Assembly: GCA_001600695.1 (NCBI GenBank)
Contig: BCKQ01000019.1
Coordinates: 213,138 to 277,137 of the forward strand
Reading direction: 5' to 3'
DNA: 64,000 bases
From: Ascoidea asiatica
Taxonomy: Eukaryota; Ascomycota; Saccharomycetes; Ascoideales; Ascoideaceae
Shown here: positions 42,709-53,865 of the stretch, in pieces
Position numbering within the stretch: the first letter of the stretch is position 1
Layout: every line of letters starts with the position of its first letter
The notes under the pieces: model-generated
What the model was told of the DNA's origin: nothing
Seen by the model: only the letters and a program-made list of their open reading frames with translations
Database searches by the model: none
Translations under genes and position numbers: made by a program

Positions 42709-44791
42709 AGATAATTAAAATTTATTGCTAATAATTTCTTTTTTTTCTTTTAAATTACTTTGCAAAGATTTTGCTAATTAAAATGAATAGTTTTTTACTA
42801 AATTTATTACTTTTTTATTTTTTTATTTCAAATTTTATTTCAAATTTTTTTTCAAATTTAATTTGTATACCCTTTTTGCTAATTTCATTTCATTTATTTG
42901 ATTGTTTTATTAAGAAAACTTTAAATTTTTGTTTATAACTTAATTCTCTTTATTTTTTATTTATATTTATTTAAATTCAAAACTTCTTAAGTGCTTCTTC
43001 ATTTGTTATTTGATTTTTTTCCTTTGTTATTATTATTATTATTTTTTCCTTTTACTTTTTTTCTCTTTTCGCTTAACTTTTTATTTTTTTTTTTATTTTT
43101 ATTTTTTAATACCATTTCCTACAAACTGCAAATTATAGTGTAATAGAAAGAATTGATTGCAATGCTATCAAAATTATCAATTTTAAAATACAGATATTAA
43201 TATTTCGTGAGGTACACAAACTCAGAGCTTATTTATTAATTTCAACGAAAAAATAAAAAAAAAATAAGGATTTGTAGGGGTTCCGTGTGATGTACCCGGA
43301 GGTAAAAAATCAACCATAAAACGTTATTATATGTAGGAGTCACATCTTAGGGGGTAAGTACATAACATAACACAATAGTACTGACATAAAATGCAAAAAA
43401 CCTCCGTTGAAATAGCCAAGCATGATCTAGCGTTTGAGGCTTAAAAAAACCATAATTTTAGTTTATCCAATCAAATAAAAATAATCTGGTAGTTTGACAA
43501 GGATGGTTGCATGAAAAATAATTGAATTACTTCTTTAATTAATTTACTGTGACAATTTGACTATTAAAGAAGAAACTATATTTAAACTTGCGTCTACTAC
43601 GCCACACACGGAGAAGCTTTGAAAGGTTAGTGGCTATTTATTTGCGGCTGCATCTTTACGGCTGCGTTTCTGAATTGCGTTCCATGAACTATCAAAATAT
43701 TTCCAAATTTCAACGGTGAGATGTCTGTTTACGGCGTTGTTTACTAAAAGTGAGGTTTTTGTTTACCTTTTTCCTAATACAGCCACACCCTTGCAGCATC
43801 TCAACTGGGAGGAAATCCGTAGCAACGGAACCGCGCACCAGCTTCTTTTGCGTGGCAGATCTCCGGTTCTGCGCTCGACTAGATGCTCGTGCGCAATTCC
43901 TCCACTCCTTTCTTGTTTCTGCGCGCTTCAATTCCTGCTCTGCAAGAATTTCCAGTGCTAAAAAAGTCGCTGGCGTGCGCAGTGACAATTTGTGATTGTG
44001 ATTTCTGCTTCTGGAAATGGTGAAATTGCTTGTTGAAATTGCAGAGTGAAATCGCATAGTGAAATCTCAAAATATATTACCAGTCAATTCACTCTTTATT
44101 CACTGTTTATTTCTGTTTATATTCTGATTTGTCTGTATTTTCTTTATATTTCCTTTATTTGTTCGATTTCTATTCAATATTTATTTATTTATTTATTTAT
44201 TCATTTGTTTATTTGTTATTCATTGATCTTCTTTTGATCTTCTTTTGAATCTTTCTTGGGTTTTATTTCCAATATCATCATCATTATCATCTTTATTACC
44301 ATCTTTATTTCAACTATTTAGCTCACTTTTAGCTATTTTCTTATTTCATTTCGAAATACTTAATACAATCAATACTTAATCTCTATTTATATTCCATAAA
44401 TATTTATAAGATCTATACATTTTCTGCTTTATTCAATTTTAACTATCTATAAACAAGCTACAAATATTCCTTATTCCTTATTCATTATTCATTTTTAATT
44501 ATTCTTTCAAACACTTTTTCAATATATTCAATTCCGATTCATTTTTACTAAATATCAATAACCCTACAAATTTTTACCAATTTTTAAAATTATTTTATTA
44601 TATTCATATATTTTTATCATTTATCATCTCTTTTTTTCAAAATCAATTCATATTAATATTCTAAATAATATTATTGAGAATTTTATTTGATTATATATAT
44701 ATTTTTATATATATCTCCTTTAGCTAGTATCAATAATCCTATTATTCACTCTTTCTTTCATTCATTCAATCAATCAAACAATCAATCACTT

Positions 44792-44822
<31 letters not shown>

Positions 44823-44851
44823 TTTCATAATTCACAATTCACTCTTTCAAA
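42709..44851. promoter_or_regulatory. Promoter and leader of the second cyclin with forkhead/Mcm1-like cluster
   Basis: About 2.1 kb without a credible ORF. Forkhead-type sites CTGTTTAC (43725), TTGTTTAC (43737) and TTGTTTAC (43759-43766) are clustered. The third is followed at once by CTTTTTCCTAATACAG, which on the other strand reads as an Mcm1-like half site next to GTAAACAA, the layout of S. cerevisiae CLB2-cluster promoters. GC-richer DNA covers about 43590-44010. From 44050 to 44851 the sequence is CT/T-rich leader ending in (AAT)n. GTAAGTA at about 43357 followed by TACTGAC (43389) could be a leader intron, unproven. Confidence 0.6.
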
Positions 44852-46420
44852 ATGGCACCAAGAAAATCTCATTCTAATTTAGCTTCAAAAAATATATTAA
44901 TTTCTTCAAATTTAAATCCAAATTCAAATTCAACTTCAAAATTAAATAATCAAAGTAATTCAATTACAAAATCAATTTCAAATTCAATTACAAATAATAA
45001 AATATCTTCAATAAAAAAATTAAATAATAATAAATCTTTAAAAATTAATAATATTTTAAATTCAATCTCAATTGCAAATTCAAATTCAAATTCTGATAAT
45101 ATTAAAAAAATTGATGAAAATTCAATTGAAAAAAATATTAGAATTACAAGATCAAAAACAAATTTAATTAATCAACAATTATTAAATAATTTAAAGAAAA
45201 AAAAAAGAAATGCATTATCTGATTTAACAAATAATCAAAATAATCAAAATATTAATATAACTACTAATAATACTACTACTAATACTATCAATAATAATAA
45301 TAATAATGTTATAAATAAAAATAATTTTCAAATTAAAAAAGATAAAAAATTAAAAGAAAATAGTCATCTGTTTAATAAAGTTTCTTCTTTAACTGCAAAA
45401 TTAATACAAGCCAAACTGTCTCCTTCTTCTTCTGATCAAGAAGATAATAATAATACCAATACCAATGTCAATACAAATCTTAACAATAATCAATATAGAT
45501 TACAACTAAATAATACTAATAATAAAAATATAATACCCAATACCATTAAAAGAAAATTTATTCATGATGATTTAGATAAAGAAGATATCGATGACCCATT
45601 AATGGTAGCTGAATATGCTAATGATATATTTAAATATATTTATGATTTAGAATCAAAAACTTTACCAAAAAAAGATTATATTGAAAATCAACCAATGTTA
45701 AATCCAAGAATGAGATCAATGGTTGTGGATTGGATGGTACAAATTCATTTAAAATTTAGATTATTACCTGAAACTTTATTTATTGCAATAAATTTAATGG
45801 ATAGATTTTTATCTATACAAAAAATTGATTTAAATAAATTTCCATTATTAGCTGGTACTTCTTTATTTATATCTGCAAAATATCAAGAAGTTTATATACC
45901 TTCAATAAAACATTTTGCAAATGAATTAGATGGTTTTGAAACTAATGATATTATTGAAGCTGAAAAAATAATTTTAAAAGCTTTAGGTTTTAATATGTCT
46001 TATACAAATCCATTAGAATTTTTAAGAAGAATTTCAAAAGCTGATGATTATGATATACAATCAAGAACTTTAGCTAAATATTTATTAGAAATTTCTTCAA
46101 TTGATCATCATTTCTTAGGTTTAAAACCAAGTTTATGTGCTGCGAGTGCAATGTTTTTATCAAGAAAAATTTTAAATAAAGGTAAATGGAATAATAATTT
46201 AATTCATTATTCTGGTGGTTATACTAAATTTCAATTATCTGATACTTGTCAATTAATTTATCAATATTTAATTTCTCCAATTATACATCAAGGTTTTTTT
46301 AGAAAATATGCTTCAAAAAGATTTATGAAAGCTTCTTTATTATCAAGACAATGGGCTAAAAATTTAACTTTACAAGGTGAAGATTTAATGAATGATGAAT
46401 ATGATGAAAGTTTGCAGTAG
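44852..46420 (+). CDS. B-type mitotic cyclin (Clb1/2 class), copy B
   Basis: Paralogue of the upstream gene with the same layout. Disordered Asn/Ser-rich N-terminus with destruction box 'RNALSDLTN' (119-127) and a KEN box (168-170), which copy A lacks. The cyclin box starts 'DPLMVAEYANDIFKYIYDLE' and includes 'MRSMVVDWMVQIHLKFRLLP' and 'FISAKYQEVYIPSIKHFANE'. The second fold has 'FLRRISKADDYDIQSRTLAK', 'GLKPSLCAASAMFLSRKIL' and 'YASKRFMKASLLSRQWAK'. By eye it keeps more Clb2-like residues (for example 'DYDIQSRTLAK', 'HFAxExDG') than copy A. 522 residues, intact. The duplication is old: the N-termini do not align beyond the destruction box. Confidence 0.94.
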   Translation: MAPRKSHSNLASKNILISSNLNPNSNSTSKLNNQSNSITKSISNSITNNKISSIKKLNNNKSLKINNILNSISIANSNSNSDNIKKIDENSIEKNIRITRSKTNLINQQLLNNLKKKKRNALSDLTNNQNNQNINITTNNTTTNTINNNNNNVINKNNFQIKKDKKLKENSHLFNKVSSLTAKLIQAKLSPSSSDQEDNNNTNTNVNTNLNNNQYRLQLNNTNNKNIIPNTIKRKFIHDDLDKEDIDDPLMVAEYANDIFKYIYDLESKTLPKKDYIENQPMLNPRMRSMVVDWMVQIHLKFRLLPETLFIAINLMDRFLSIQKIDLNKFPLLAGTSLFISAKYQEVYIPSIKHFANELDGFETNDIIEAEKIILKALGFNMSYTNPLEFLRRISKADDYDIQSRTLAKYLLEISSIDHHFLGLKPSLCAASAMFLSRKILNKGKWNNNLIHYSGGYTKFQLSDTCQLIYQYLISPIIHQGFFRKYASKRFMKASLLSRQWAKNLTLQGEDLMNDEYDESLQ

Positions 46421-47268
46421 TATAATTTTACAATTTTTAATTTTTAATGCTTAATTTTTAATTTTTAATCGTTTATATCACTATAACATATAATTTTTAA
46501 TGTCTAATTTATAAATTTATCTTTTGTCATTTATCATTTATCATTTATTAATCATTATTTATCATTCTACATTTTTTTATATCATTTCTTACATCTCATT
46601 TCTTACATTTTTATTTATCACTTTTAATCTCTCTTCACTTTTCTATCTTTACTCTATTCTCTCTTTAGCTTCTTATGTCTAATGTATAAAATTTGAAACA
46701 GTTAATATATTCTATAAAAATTTTGCCTTTCCTTATTCTAATTTTAACTTTTTTATATAATTCTTTTCATTTCTTTATTTTTTATGTCTTATATTTATAT
46801 TACTTTTTTAATCTTGCTTTACTTCTCTTCTTTTTTTTAATTTTTCTTCTTTAGAAACTTTTGGCTATTGATTTAATTATTTTTTTTTGCTAACTATTTA
46901 TCTATATTTGATTTTTTTCTATTTTTTTTTTCAATTTTTTTTAATCAAAGGTATTAACATTATACTCGTCTTCAATTACGATGAGAAAAAGGAAAATTAA
47001 CCAGGAATTATATAATAGTATATACATGTATATTATATAGAACATTAATTAAATTACCAGTATTTTAAATTGTCATTAGAAAAAGAAAACTTCTATGGTT
47101 AAAATATAATAATTGAGAGAAGATTTTCTTTAAAAATAAGATTTATAAAAATTATTTGAATAAAGTATTATCTAATAAATCAGAATCAAAGAAAGAATAA
47201 GTAAATTTTAAGAAAGAAATAAATGAGAAAGAGTGTCACCAAAATTATAAACAAACCTTAAAGTTCTT
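46421..47268. other. Intergenic region between convergent genes
   Basis: About 850 bp of AT-rich DNA between cyclin B and PMC1 with T-rich tracts and short ATTTATCATTT repeats (46530-46565). No gene or structure recognised. Confidence 0.5.
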
Positions 47269-50200
47269 CTATCCTAAAATTGAAGAAGATATATCACTTT
47301 TTGAACGAGAAATACTCTTGTTACTTGGAAGTGGAAGTGTAACTATTTTTTCATCATTCTTATTCTCATTGTCAGTAAAAGTGTCACTTGAAGAAAGAAT
47401 AGAAGGTTGTTTAGCATTTAAACCAGGAACTTCAAGAACTTCAACCATTGATTTTCCCTTTTTACCTTCAGTTTCATTATTCAAAACAGAAGATGAAATA
47501 GATTCAGAGTCATCATCATCATCGTCATCATTATTTTTTTTCTTTAAAAATTGAAAAGTCATATAATATAATATACAATTCACTAATTTTGAAGGAAATA
47601 TTGCTAAAACCCATTCATCAGGAATAATTCTAATTAAAGCACCAGCCGGAATTGAAACCATTCCACAAATTATAGCAGTTGCCCACATTGGTCCAGTTTG
47701 TCTTGTAATTGAAAAAGCTTGACCACCAACAAACATAATTAAGATTTGGACACCACCAATCATTAAAGCAATAGCTACAAAATACAAATTTCTTGATAAA
47801 TCTTGAAAGAAATTTAAATTTCTTAAAGTAATTCTATCTTTAACATTGGAAATTCCATCAGCTTCATTTAATTTTCTAGTTACAAATAATTTCCAAAGTT
47901 GTAACCAAACAAAAGCATTAAAAGTCATTGAAGCCAATTGATCTTTTTGATGAGATGTTGCACCTTTGGAACCATAAAAGATTTTTTCACCACCAAAATG
48001 AAGAACAAAAGTTACAATTAATTGAGTTGTTGATTGACCAAGAATCATTTTCCAAGTGGAAGGAGAAACTAATGGAGCTTTTCTACCATCTGGTTTTGTT
48101 TTTAAAATTTCAGGATCTGGTTTATCAGTTGCTAAAGCTAAAGCAGCTAAAGTATCCATAATCAAATTAACCCATAATAATTGAACAGCAGTAAGAACAG
48201 AAGTACCTTCACTTGAAGCAACTGCAGATACGAAAGTTAAAATAACAGCAGTGATATTTACAGTTAATTGAAATTGAATAAACTTTTTAATTGAAATTGA
48301 AACACATCTACCCCATTTAATGGCAAAAACAATAGCACTAAAATCATCTTTCATTAAAATAATATCAGAAGCTTCTCTTGCAACTTCAGTACCAGAATTA
48401 CCCATTGAAAACCCAACATCAGCTAATCTTAAAGCAGGAGCATCATTTGTACCATCACCAGTTACAGCTACAACTTCTTTCATAGCTTTTAAATTTTCAA
48501 CTAAAATTCTTTTATCTTCAGGTGAAGATCTTGCAAGAACTTTTAAATTTGGAATTATTCTTCTCATTTCAACTTTACTTAATTGTCTAAAAGTTGGACC
48601 TTCCATACAACATAATGGATCCTGTAAAGATTTTGGATTCAAAATTCCACAATTTAAAGCAATCGATTTTGCAGTTAAAATATTATCACCAGTTACCATT
48701 CTAACAGTAACACCGGCTGATTCAGAATCAGCAACAGCTTTTGCAACACCAGCTCTTAAGGGATCTTGAATTCCTACCAAAGAATCAAAAGTTAAACAAT
48801 TATTTTTCAATGATTTACTTTGATCATCTTCAATTGTTATCATTGGAATTGATTCATCTCTAACAATTTGACTTTCAACACCAGAATCACCACAGTCATC
48901 AGCACTTGAAGAGAAACTCTGAAACAAATCTGGAGAAACATCAGTTCCAACTTCCTCCATTAACTCTGGACTTGGTGGCCATGAATTGTAGTTTTTATGA
49001 GCTAAAACCAAAGTTCTTAAAGCATTTTTTGCATAAAATTCAATTTTTGCGGAAATCTCCTCACTTCCGGCGGCTGTAAGCGTAATCTCATCTCCGGATC
49101 CGGAAAGGGAGCGTCCGCAACGACCAAGCACAATTTCCGCTGCACCCTTAACATAAAATGAAAAAGTTTGGTTTGTGTTTTCAACAACAACTCCAGCCCA
49201 TTTTCTTGAACTCTCAAAAGGAATAACTTGAACAATTTTTTTAACTTGTAAAAGAGAAAGATTTTGACGAAGAGATGTTAAACTTTTGGAATTTTTCATT
49301 TCAAACATATCTTCAGCCATTAACATTAATGCTGTTTCAGTTTTGGAACCAAGATATTTTTCTCTAAGTGGTTTAAATTTAGGAACATCTGAAAGAAATT
49401 TGCTTGACCAAAATTTTTTTTTTTTATCTTTTTGAGGATTTTCAATTGCTTCTTGATCATATTCTTCTTCTGTAACTGGATTTTCAAATGCTGTTGAATT
49501 TAAACAAATATTTGTTAAGACTCTTTCAGTTACAATTGGAGAAAGTAAAGGTTTAATAGTTTCTGAAGTTTCAAATACTGGGGCTGATTTTTCTTTTTCA
49601 ATAATATTAAGATTTGAATTTTCAAGATTTTGATCATCTAATGAATGATTATTATTTGTATTATTAAATTCATTTGAACCAATAATTGCTCTAACAACTT
49701 TCATTTTATTTTCTGTTAAAGTACCAGTTTTATCAGAACAAATTGCAGTTGCACCACCCATTGTTTCACAAGCTTTTAAAACACGAACAAGATTACCATC
49801 ATTTGCCATTCTTGTTGTTGCAAATGCTAAAGCAACAGTGACAGCTAAAGGTAAACCTTCTGGAACTGCAACAACAATAAGTGCAACTGCAGTTATAAAA
49901 CTATCTAAAACTTTTGTACCTCTTTCAGTTCCACTTAAATCATAATATGCACCACCTTTTTTTAATTCAACACCAAATTTTATTATTAAAACAATAAATA
50001 ATATAAAACCAGCAATAATTGCAAATATATTAATATTATTAGCTAAATGATCTAATCTTACAGTTAATGGAGTTGGTTCTGGTTCTTCTTTTAAAAACAT
50101 CATAGCTTTACCATGCATTGAATTTGTTCCAACACTTGTAACAATTCCATGACCTAAACCAGATAAAATTCTTGTACCAGAAATTAAAAATGGATCAATA

Positions 50201-51012
50201 ATTTTTAAATTATTTTCTGATTGATCTAAAGTAAAATCCATTGGATTTTTTTTTAAAGTATCAGATTCTCCAGTTATATTACTTTCATCAATTTCTAAAT
50301 TTCCATCAATTAAAATTGCATCTGCAGGTAAAACATCACCAGTTTGTAAAGAAATTAAATCTCCAACTAAAATATCATAAATTGAAACATAAATTTCAAT
50401 ACCATTTCTTATAACTATAATATCTCTATCTTGTTTTTTAGCATTTAATTGAGAAAATTTTTTTTCTTTATCATAATCATTTGTTGCACCAACTAAAATT
50501 ACAATTGTAACTGCAACTAAAATTGCAACACCTTCAATCCATTGAACTCTTGGAATTTCTTTACCTTGAGAATCATATTCTTTTTTACCATCATAAGTTT
50601 CATATAAACCTAAAGCTAAAGAAATTATAGCTGCAATTGTTAAAATTATCATAATTTTATCTTGAGCAATTATTAAACATAATTTAAAAAAAGATTTTGG
50701 TTTTGTAACTGGAATCTTATTTGTACCATATTTTGAGATTCTTTTTTGTTTTTGAATTTCTTCAATTTCATTTAAATCTAAACCAAATTTTTTATCAGTT
50801 TTTAAATTTTTATAAAAAAAATTATTAAAATCTTTTGAATTTGAAGCAATTGTTTTTTTGAAATTTGTTAAAGATTTTGGATCATGAAATGAATTTAATT
50901 CTTCAATTGAATATTTGAATTCATCACTTCCATCATAATTTTGATTTTTAGAATTCAAACCAGTTTCTAAATCATCAGGAATTTTATTATTGTTTCCTTG
51001 AGAAGAACTCAT
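47269..51012 (-). CDS. PMC1: Vacuolar Ca2+-ATPase (P2B type)
   Basis: Pumps cytosolic Ca2+ into the vacuole. Ten-helix P-type ATPase: 'KKNPMDFTLDQSENNLKI' follows the TGES-like 'ESNITGESDTLKK' of the actuator domain. The calcium-site helix has 'VAVPEGLPLAVTVALAFATT'. The phosphorylation motif is 'CSDKTGTLTENKMKVV'. 'FYVKGAAEIVLGRC' is the nucleotide domain. 'VRMVTGDNILTAKSIALNCG' and 'AVTGDGTNDAPALRLADVGF' complete the hinge. P2B assignment follows the PEGLPLAVT and MGGATAICSDKTG strings and the short N-terminus. The best start is the ATG at 51010-51012, giving 1247 residues; an in-frame TTG lies nine bases earlier. An insert rich in charged residues occurs between the DKTG motif and 'PFESSRKWAG'. 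Likely calcineurin-regulated, by analogy. Confidence 0.95.
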   Translation of the reverse strand: MSSSQGNNNKIPDDLETGLNSKNQNYDGSDEFKYSIEELNSFHDPKSLTNFKKTIASNSKDFNNFFYKNLKTDKKFGLDLNEIEEIQKQKRISKYGTNKIPVTKPKSFFKLCLIIAQDKIMIILTIAAIISLALGLYETYDGKKEYDSQGKEIPRVQWIEGVAILVAVTIVILVGATNDYDKEKKFSQLNAKKQDRDIIVIRNGIEIYVSIYDILVGDLISLQTGDVLPADAILIDGNLEIDESNITGESDTLKKNPMDFTLDQSENNLKIIDPFLISGTRILSGLGHGIVTSVGTNSMHGKAMMFLKEEPEPTPLTVRLDHLANNINIFAIIAGFILFIVLIIKFGVELKKGGAYYDLSGTERGTKVLDSFITAVALIVVAVPEGLPLAVTVALAFATTRMANDGNLVRVLKACETMGGATAICSDKTGTLTENKMKVVRAIIGSNEFNNTNNNHSLDDQNLENSNLNIIEKEKSAPVFETSETIKPLLSPIVTERVLTNICLNSTAFENPVTEEEYDQEAIENPQKDKKKKFWSSKFLSDVPKFKPLREKYLGSKTETALMLMAEDMFEMKNSKSLTSLRQNLSLLQVKKIVQVIPFESSRKWAGVVVENTNQTFSFYVKGAAEIVLGRCGRSLSGSGDEITLTAAGSEEISAKIEFYAKNALRTLVLAHKNYNSWPPSPELMEEVGTDVSPDLFQSFSSSADDCGDSGVESQIVRDESIPMITIEDDQSKSLKNNCLTFDSLVGIQDPLRAGVAKAVADSESAGVTVRMVTGDNILTAKSIALNCGILNPKSLQDPLCCMEGPTFRQLSKVEMRRIIPNLKVLARSSPEDKRILVENLKAMKEVVAVTGDGTNDAPALRLADVGFSMGNSGTEVAREASDIILMKDDFSAIVFAIKWGRCVSISIKKFIQFQLTVNITAVILTFVSAVASSEGTSVLTAVQLLWVNLIMDTLAALALATDKPDPEILKTKPDGRKAPLVSPSTWKMILGQSTTQLIVTFVLHFGGEKIFYGSKGATSHQKDQLASMTFNAFVWLQLWKLFVTRKLNEADGISNVKDRITLRNLNFFQDLSRNLYFVAIALMIGGVQILIMFVGGQAFSITRQTGPMWATAIICGMVSIPAGALIRIIPDEWVLAIFPSKLVNCILYYMTFQFLKKKNNDDDDDDDSESISSSVLNNETEGKKGKSMVEVLEVPGLNAKQPSILSSSDTFTDNENKNDEKIVTLPLPSNKSISRSKSDISSSILG

Positions 51013-51935
51013 TCTTATCAATCAGGTATTCAGAACTTTCAAAAAAGGGGAACGAAACAAAAAGGGTTTAAAAAAAAAAGGATTAAACATTAAAACAATA
51101 AAAAGAACTGGAACAATAATTACTTATATAGGACAATGTTAGTACATTGTAACTTTTTTTGAATTCAAAAAACTACCTATACATGAAGGATATAAAATAC
51201 AGTATATTGGCAATCTTTTTGATAATGCAAATGTTTATTATTTATATGTAACTTTTCATGGCTATGCTATTCTTTGTAATGATGATTATGACTTTGATTT
51301 TATTTAACAATTAAGATTTTGATTAGGATTACGATAAAATATAATTCTATTTGATAAGTTTCAAATTAAATAATATATGCTGCTGTTTTTTTCATTTACC
51401 GATTTTCAAAAATTTTAAGTTTTCACCATTTTTTGTATATTTTTGTATTTACTTTTTACCGAGAGAACAATTTAAGGAATTTCAGATCCGAAACAAACCA
51501 AAAAAAATCCAGTAAAAACGAAAATAAATTGAAGAAAAACTTTTTTTTTAAGGTGAAAATATCAAGCAAAATGAAAGTTTTTAATAGAAAATTTTAATTA
51601 AATTATACTAGCATCATTTTAAAATTTTTTTTTTCTTAATATCTTTTTGATCTAAGAGGGTTTTCTAAAGGGCTCTGAAATATTAAACCCTTACATGATT
51701 GAAAAATAAAATAATCTAGCCAGCCGAGAAATGGCATATGAACGTTCAAAAGCCCAAAAATAGTAAACTGTAAGATTTTAACAAATAAATAAAATACAAG
51801 AAAAGGCATCAATGAGAATCAGTGATTGCCAACAAGTAAACTTTTAAAGAATAAACAGAAAAATATCAATTAAAAATAAACAATTGTAAAAAAAAATAAA
51901 CTTAACAAAAATAAAAAAAAAAACAAAAGATCCAC
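51013..51935. promoter_or_regulatory. PMC1 upstream region
   Basis: TATAGGACAAT (51127-51137) about 115 bp upstream of PMC1 is one of the recurring TGTCCTA motifs. The rest is AT-rich with no ORF. Confidence 0.45.
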
Positions 51936-52007
51936 TGCCTCTTACCAGAATCGAACTAGCGACCTTTGCATTACAAGTGCAACGCTCTACCACTAAGCTA
52001 AAGAGGC
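51936..52007 (-). tRNA. tRNA-Thr(TGT)
   Basis: Minus-strand cloverleaf with perfect acceptor GCCTCTT/AAGAGGC, anticodon stem TTGCA/TGCAA around CTTGTAA and T-arm CTAGTTCGATTCTGG. No intron. Confidence 0.95.
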
Positions 52008-52507
52008 TTGTGGATGTCAGAACAAACAAATTGTAGCTAAAGAATCAGAGCTATATGTAAAGCAAAGGCTGTAGATTTTAGTATTTTGACCACGTGACCA
52101 TCAGCTTTTGGCAAATTAAAACAATTTCCGATCAAATTAAACAACTATTTTTTTCTTTTTACAACCAGAGCAAACAAAAAAAAGCTCTTTCAAGTGTCAA
52201 ATAAAGCAGCCGAACAATCGCAGAATCCAAAAAAAAGGAAAGTTGGTGAGCAACTTCAAAAACGTTTTTTTTGCAACGGATACTTTTATTAAGTTTTCCA
52301 CTGTTTAACTTACTATCAGTTCTTAATGCTTCTGTGTAGAATTGAAAAATTATAGTAATTTTGATTTTAAAACCATAACTAAAAATTATACAGATCTGTT
52401 CAATTATTGATTGTTATAATTACAAGTAACTAAGCTACTGAGTTGTTTTCCATACCTAAACAACAAATTCAATTTTTTTTTTCTTCCCTTAAACGAATCA
52501 ACTTTAA
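52008..52507. other. Intergenic region
   Basis: AT-rich spacer between tRNA-Thr and tRNA-Gln with one CACGTG (about 52092); nothing else recognised. Confidence 0.45.
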
Positions 52508-52579
52508 GGTTGTATAGTGTAGTGGTGATCACCTTCGGTTTTGATCCGGATAACCCCGGTTCGAGTCCGGGTACGACCT
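52508..52579 (+). tRNA. tRNA-Gln(TTG)
   Basis: Nearly identical to yeast glutamine tRNA: acceptor GGTTGTA/TACGACC, anticodon stem TTCGG/CCGGA around TTTTGAT, T-arm CCCGGTTCGAGTCCGGG. T-run terminator follows. Confidence 0.96.
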
Positions 52580-52742
52580 TTTTTAAATTTTAATTGTTTT
52601 TTTTTTTCTTTCATGGCTTAAGTTTCTTTTACAGTAATTTTTTTCCGATTTGAGAAAATCGTGGCTTATAAAAACTCTGTTTGTATGGTAATTTCAAAGC
52701 TAGCTTTCAAATTGCTCAAAAAACAAAAAAATACAAGGAAAA

Positions 52743-52814
52743 TCCGTGATAGTTTAGTGGCTAGAATTGCCGCTTGTCGAGTGGCAGACCGGGGTTCAAT
52801 TCCCCGTCGCCGAG
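52743..52814 (+). tRNA. tRNA-Asp(GTC)
   Basis: Anticodon stem GCCGC/GTGGC around TTGTCGA and T-arm CGGGGTTCAATTCCCCG as in yeast tRNA-Asp. The acceptor TCCGTGA/TCGCCGA has a C3-C70 mismatch where Saccharomyces has C-G. Confidence 0.92.
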
Positions 52815-53699
52815 TTCTTTTTTTTATCAATTCTAAATTGACGATAGACTAAAGATATTTGAAATGGAATACAAATATTTAGTTCTATTTCAGATTATTA
52901 AATTTAATCAGAAATATCAAACGTTATTAAAATATAACTGAAAAAAAGCCGGTATTTGAATGAGCAAATATCATTTATGAATGAATTCAATAAAATCTGG
53001 TCTACAAGTTAAATTACATTTTTTAAACGAAAAAGATTTAATCATTTATATTTAAGAACATTTATAACAGAGCTGGAGTATTGTTTCATAGACATTATTA
53101 CAGTTTGTTTATTATATTAATCCAATTTTCATAATTTTCAATATTAGCATTATCATCAAATTTAGCAGGTTAATTTCTTTGTTATATTAATATAAAATAA
53201 TGATTGAATATTTATAATATCAATAATTTGTTTACATATTATTGCTCTTTTTGGTATATAACTTAAATAAATTAAAAAAGAAATTCAAGAGTATTGCATA
53301 TACAATAAATATAATTTAGAGTTAATGAAATTTTAAGTAAATTTCTTTCATTAAAACTTCAACACTATAAGAAATAAATATTTATACATTATTTGTCTTA
53401 CAGGCTAATAATATTTTGACAAAATATCAATCGAATATTAAAAACAGTTTTTAAATAAGCTGAATGTATTTTAGTACTTTTCATTTTCAATTTTATACAG
53501 TAGTGATTCTTTTTTCTATTTTATTTTCCGATCTTTACCTGAAGAAAGTCAAATATAAAACTAATAGGAAGCAAGAGTTTCCTAATTGGGAAAAATATAT
53601 ATTCTACGTCATGAGACCAAAAACTTGGAAGTTTTTATATTATTTTGTTATTTCTTTATCAATCATATAGTTTTATTATTGAATATTTATATCTAATAA
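52815..53699. other. Intergenic region
   Basis: AT-rich DNA between tRNA-Asp and initiator tRNA. One 68-codon frame (53464-53670) with two hydrophobic stretches is not recognised and is probably chance. No long terminal repeat seen. Confidence 0.45.
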
Positions 53700-53771
53700 A
53701 GCGCCGTGGCGCAGTGGAAGCGCATAGGGCTCATAACCCTAGGGTCCTTGGATCGAAACCAAGCGGCGCTA
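53700..53771 (+). tRNA. Initiator tRNA-Met(CAT)
   Basis: Identified as the initiator by the A1-U72 start of the acceptor (AGCGCCG/CGGCGCT), the three G-C pairs of the anticodon stem (GGG/CCC) around CTCATAA, and the T-loop GATCGAAA lacking TTC. All match the yeast initiator. Acceptor fully paired. Confidence 0.95.
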
Positions 53772-53865
53772 TTATTTTTTTCTCTATAATTTTTATAGGA
53801 TATTATTTTTTATTTAATTGATTTTTTATATAATAGGTATTATATTTATCTGGTGAGCCAATAAT

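Noticed and set aside
43357-43440. Leader intron upstream of cyclin B (GTAAGTA ... TACTGAC)
   Set aside because: Branch site is non-consensus and no convincing acceptor follows; left as a remark only.
51010-51021. TTG as the start codon of PMC1
   Set aside because: An ATG lies nine bases downstream in the same frame; yeast nuclear genes start at ATG.
53464-53670. 68-codon ORF upstream of the initiator tRNA
   Set aside because: Short, hydrophobic, AT-rich, no family and no splice signals extending it.
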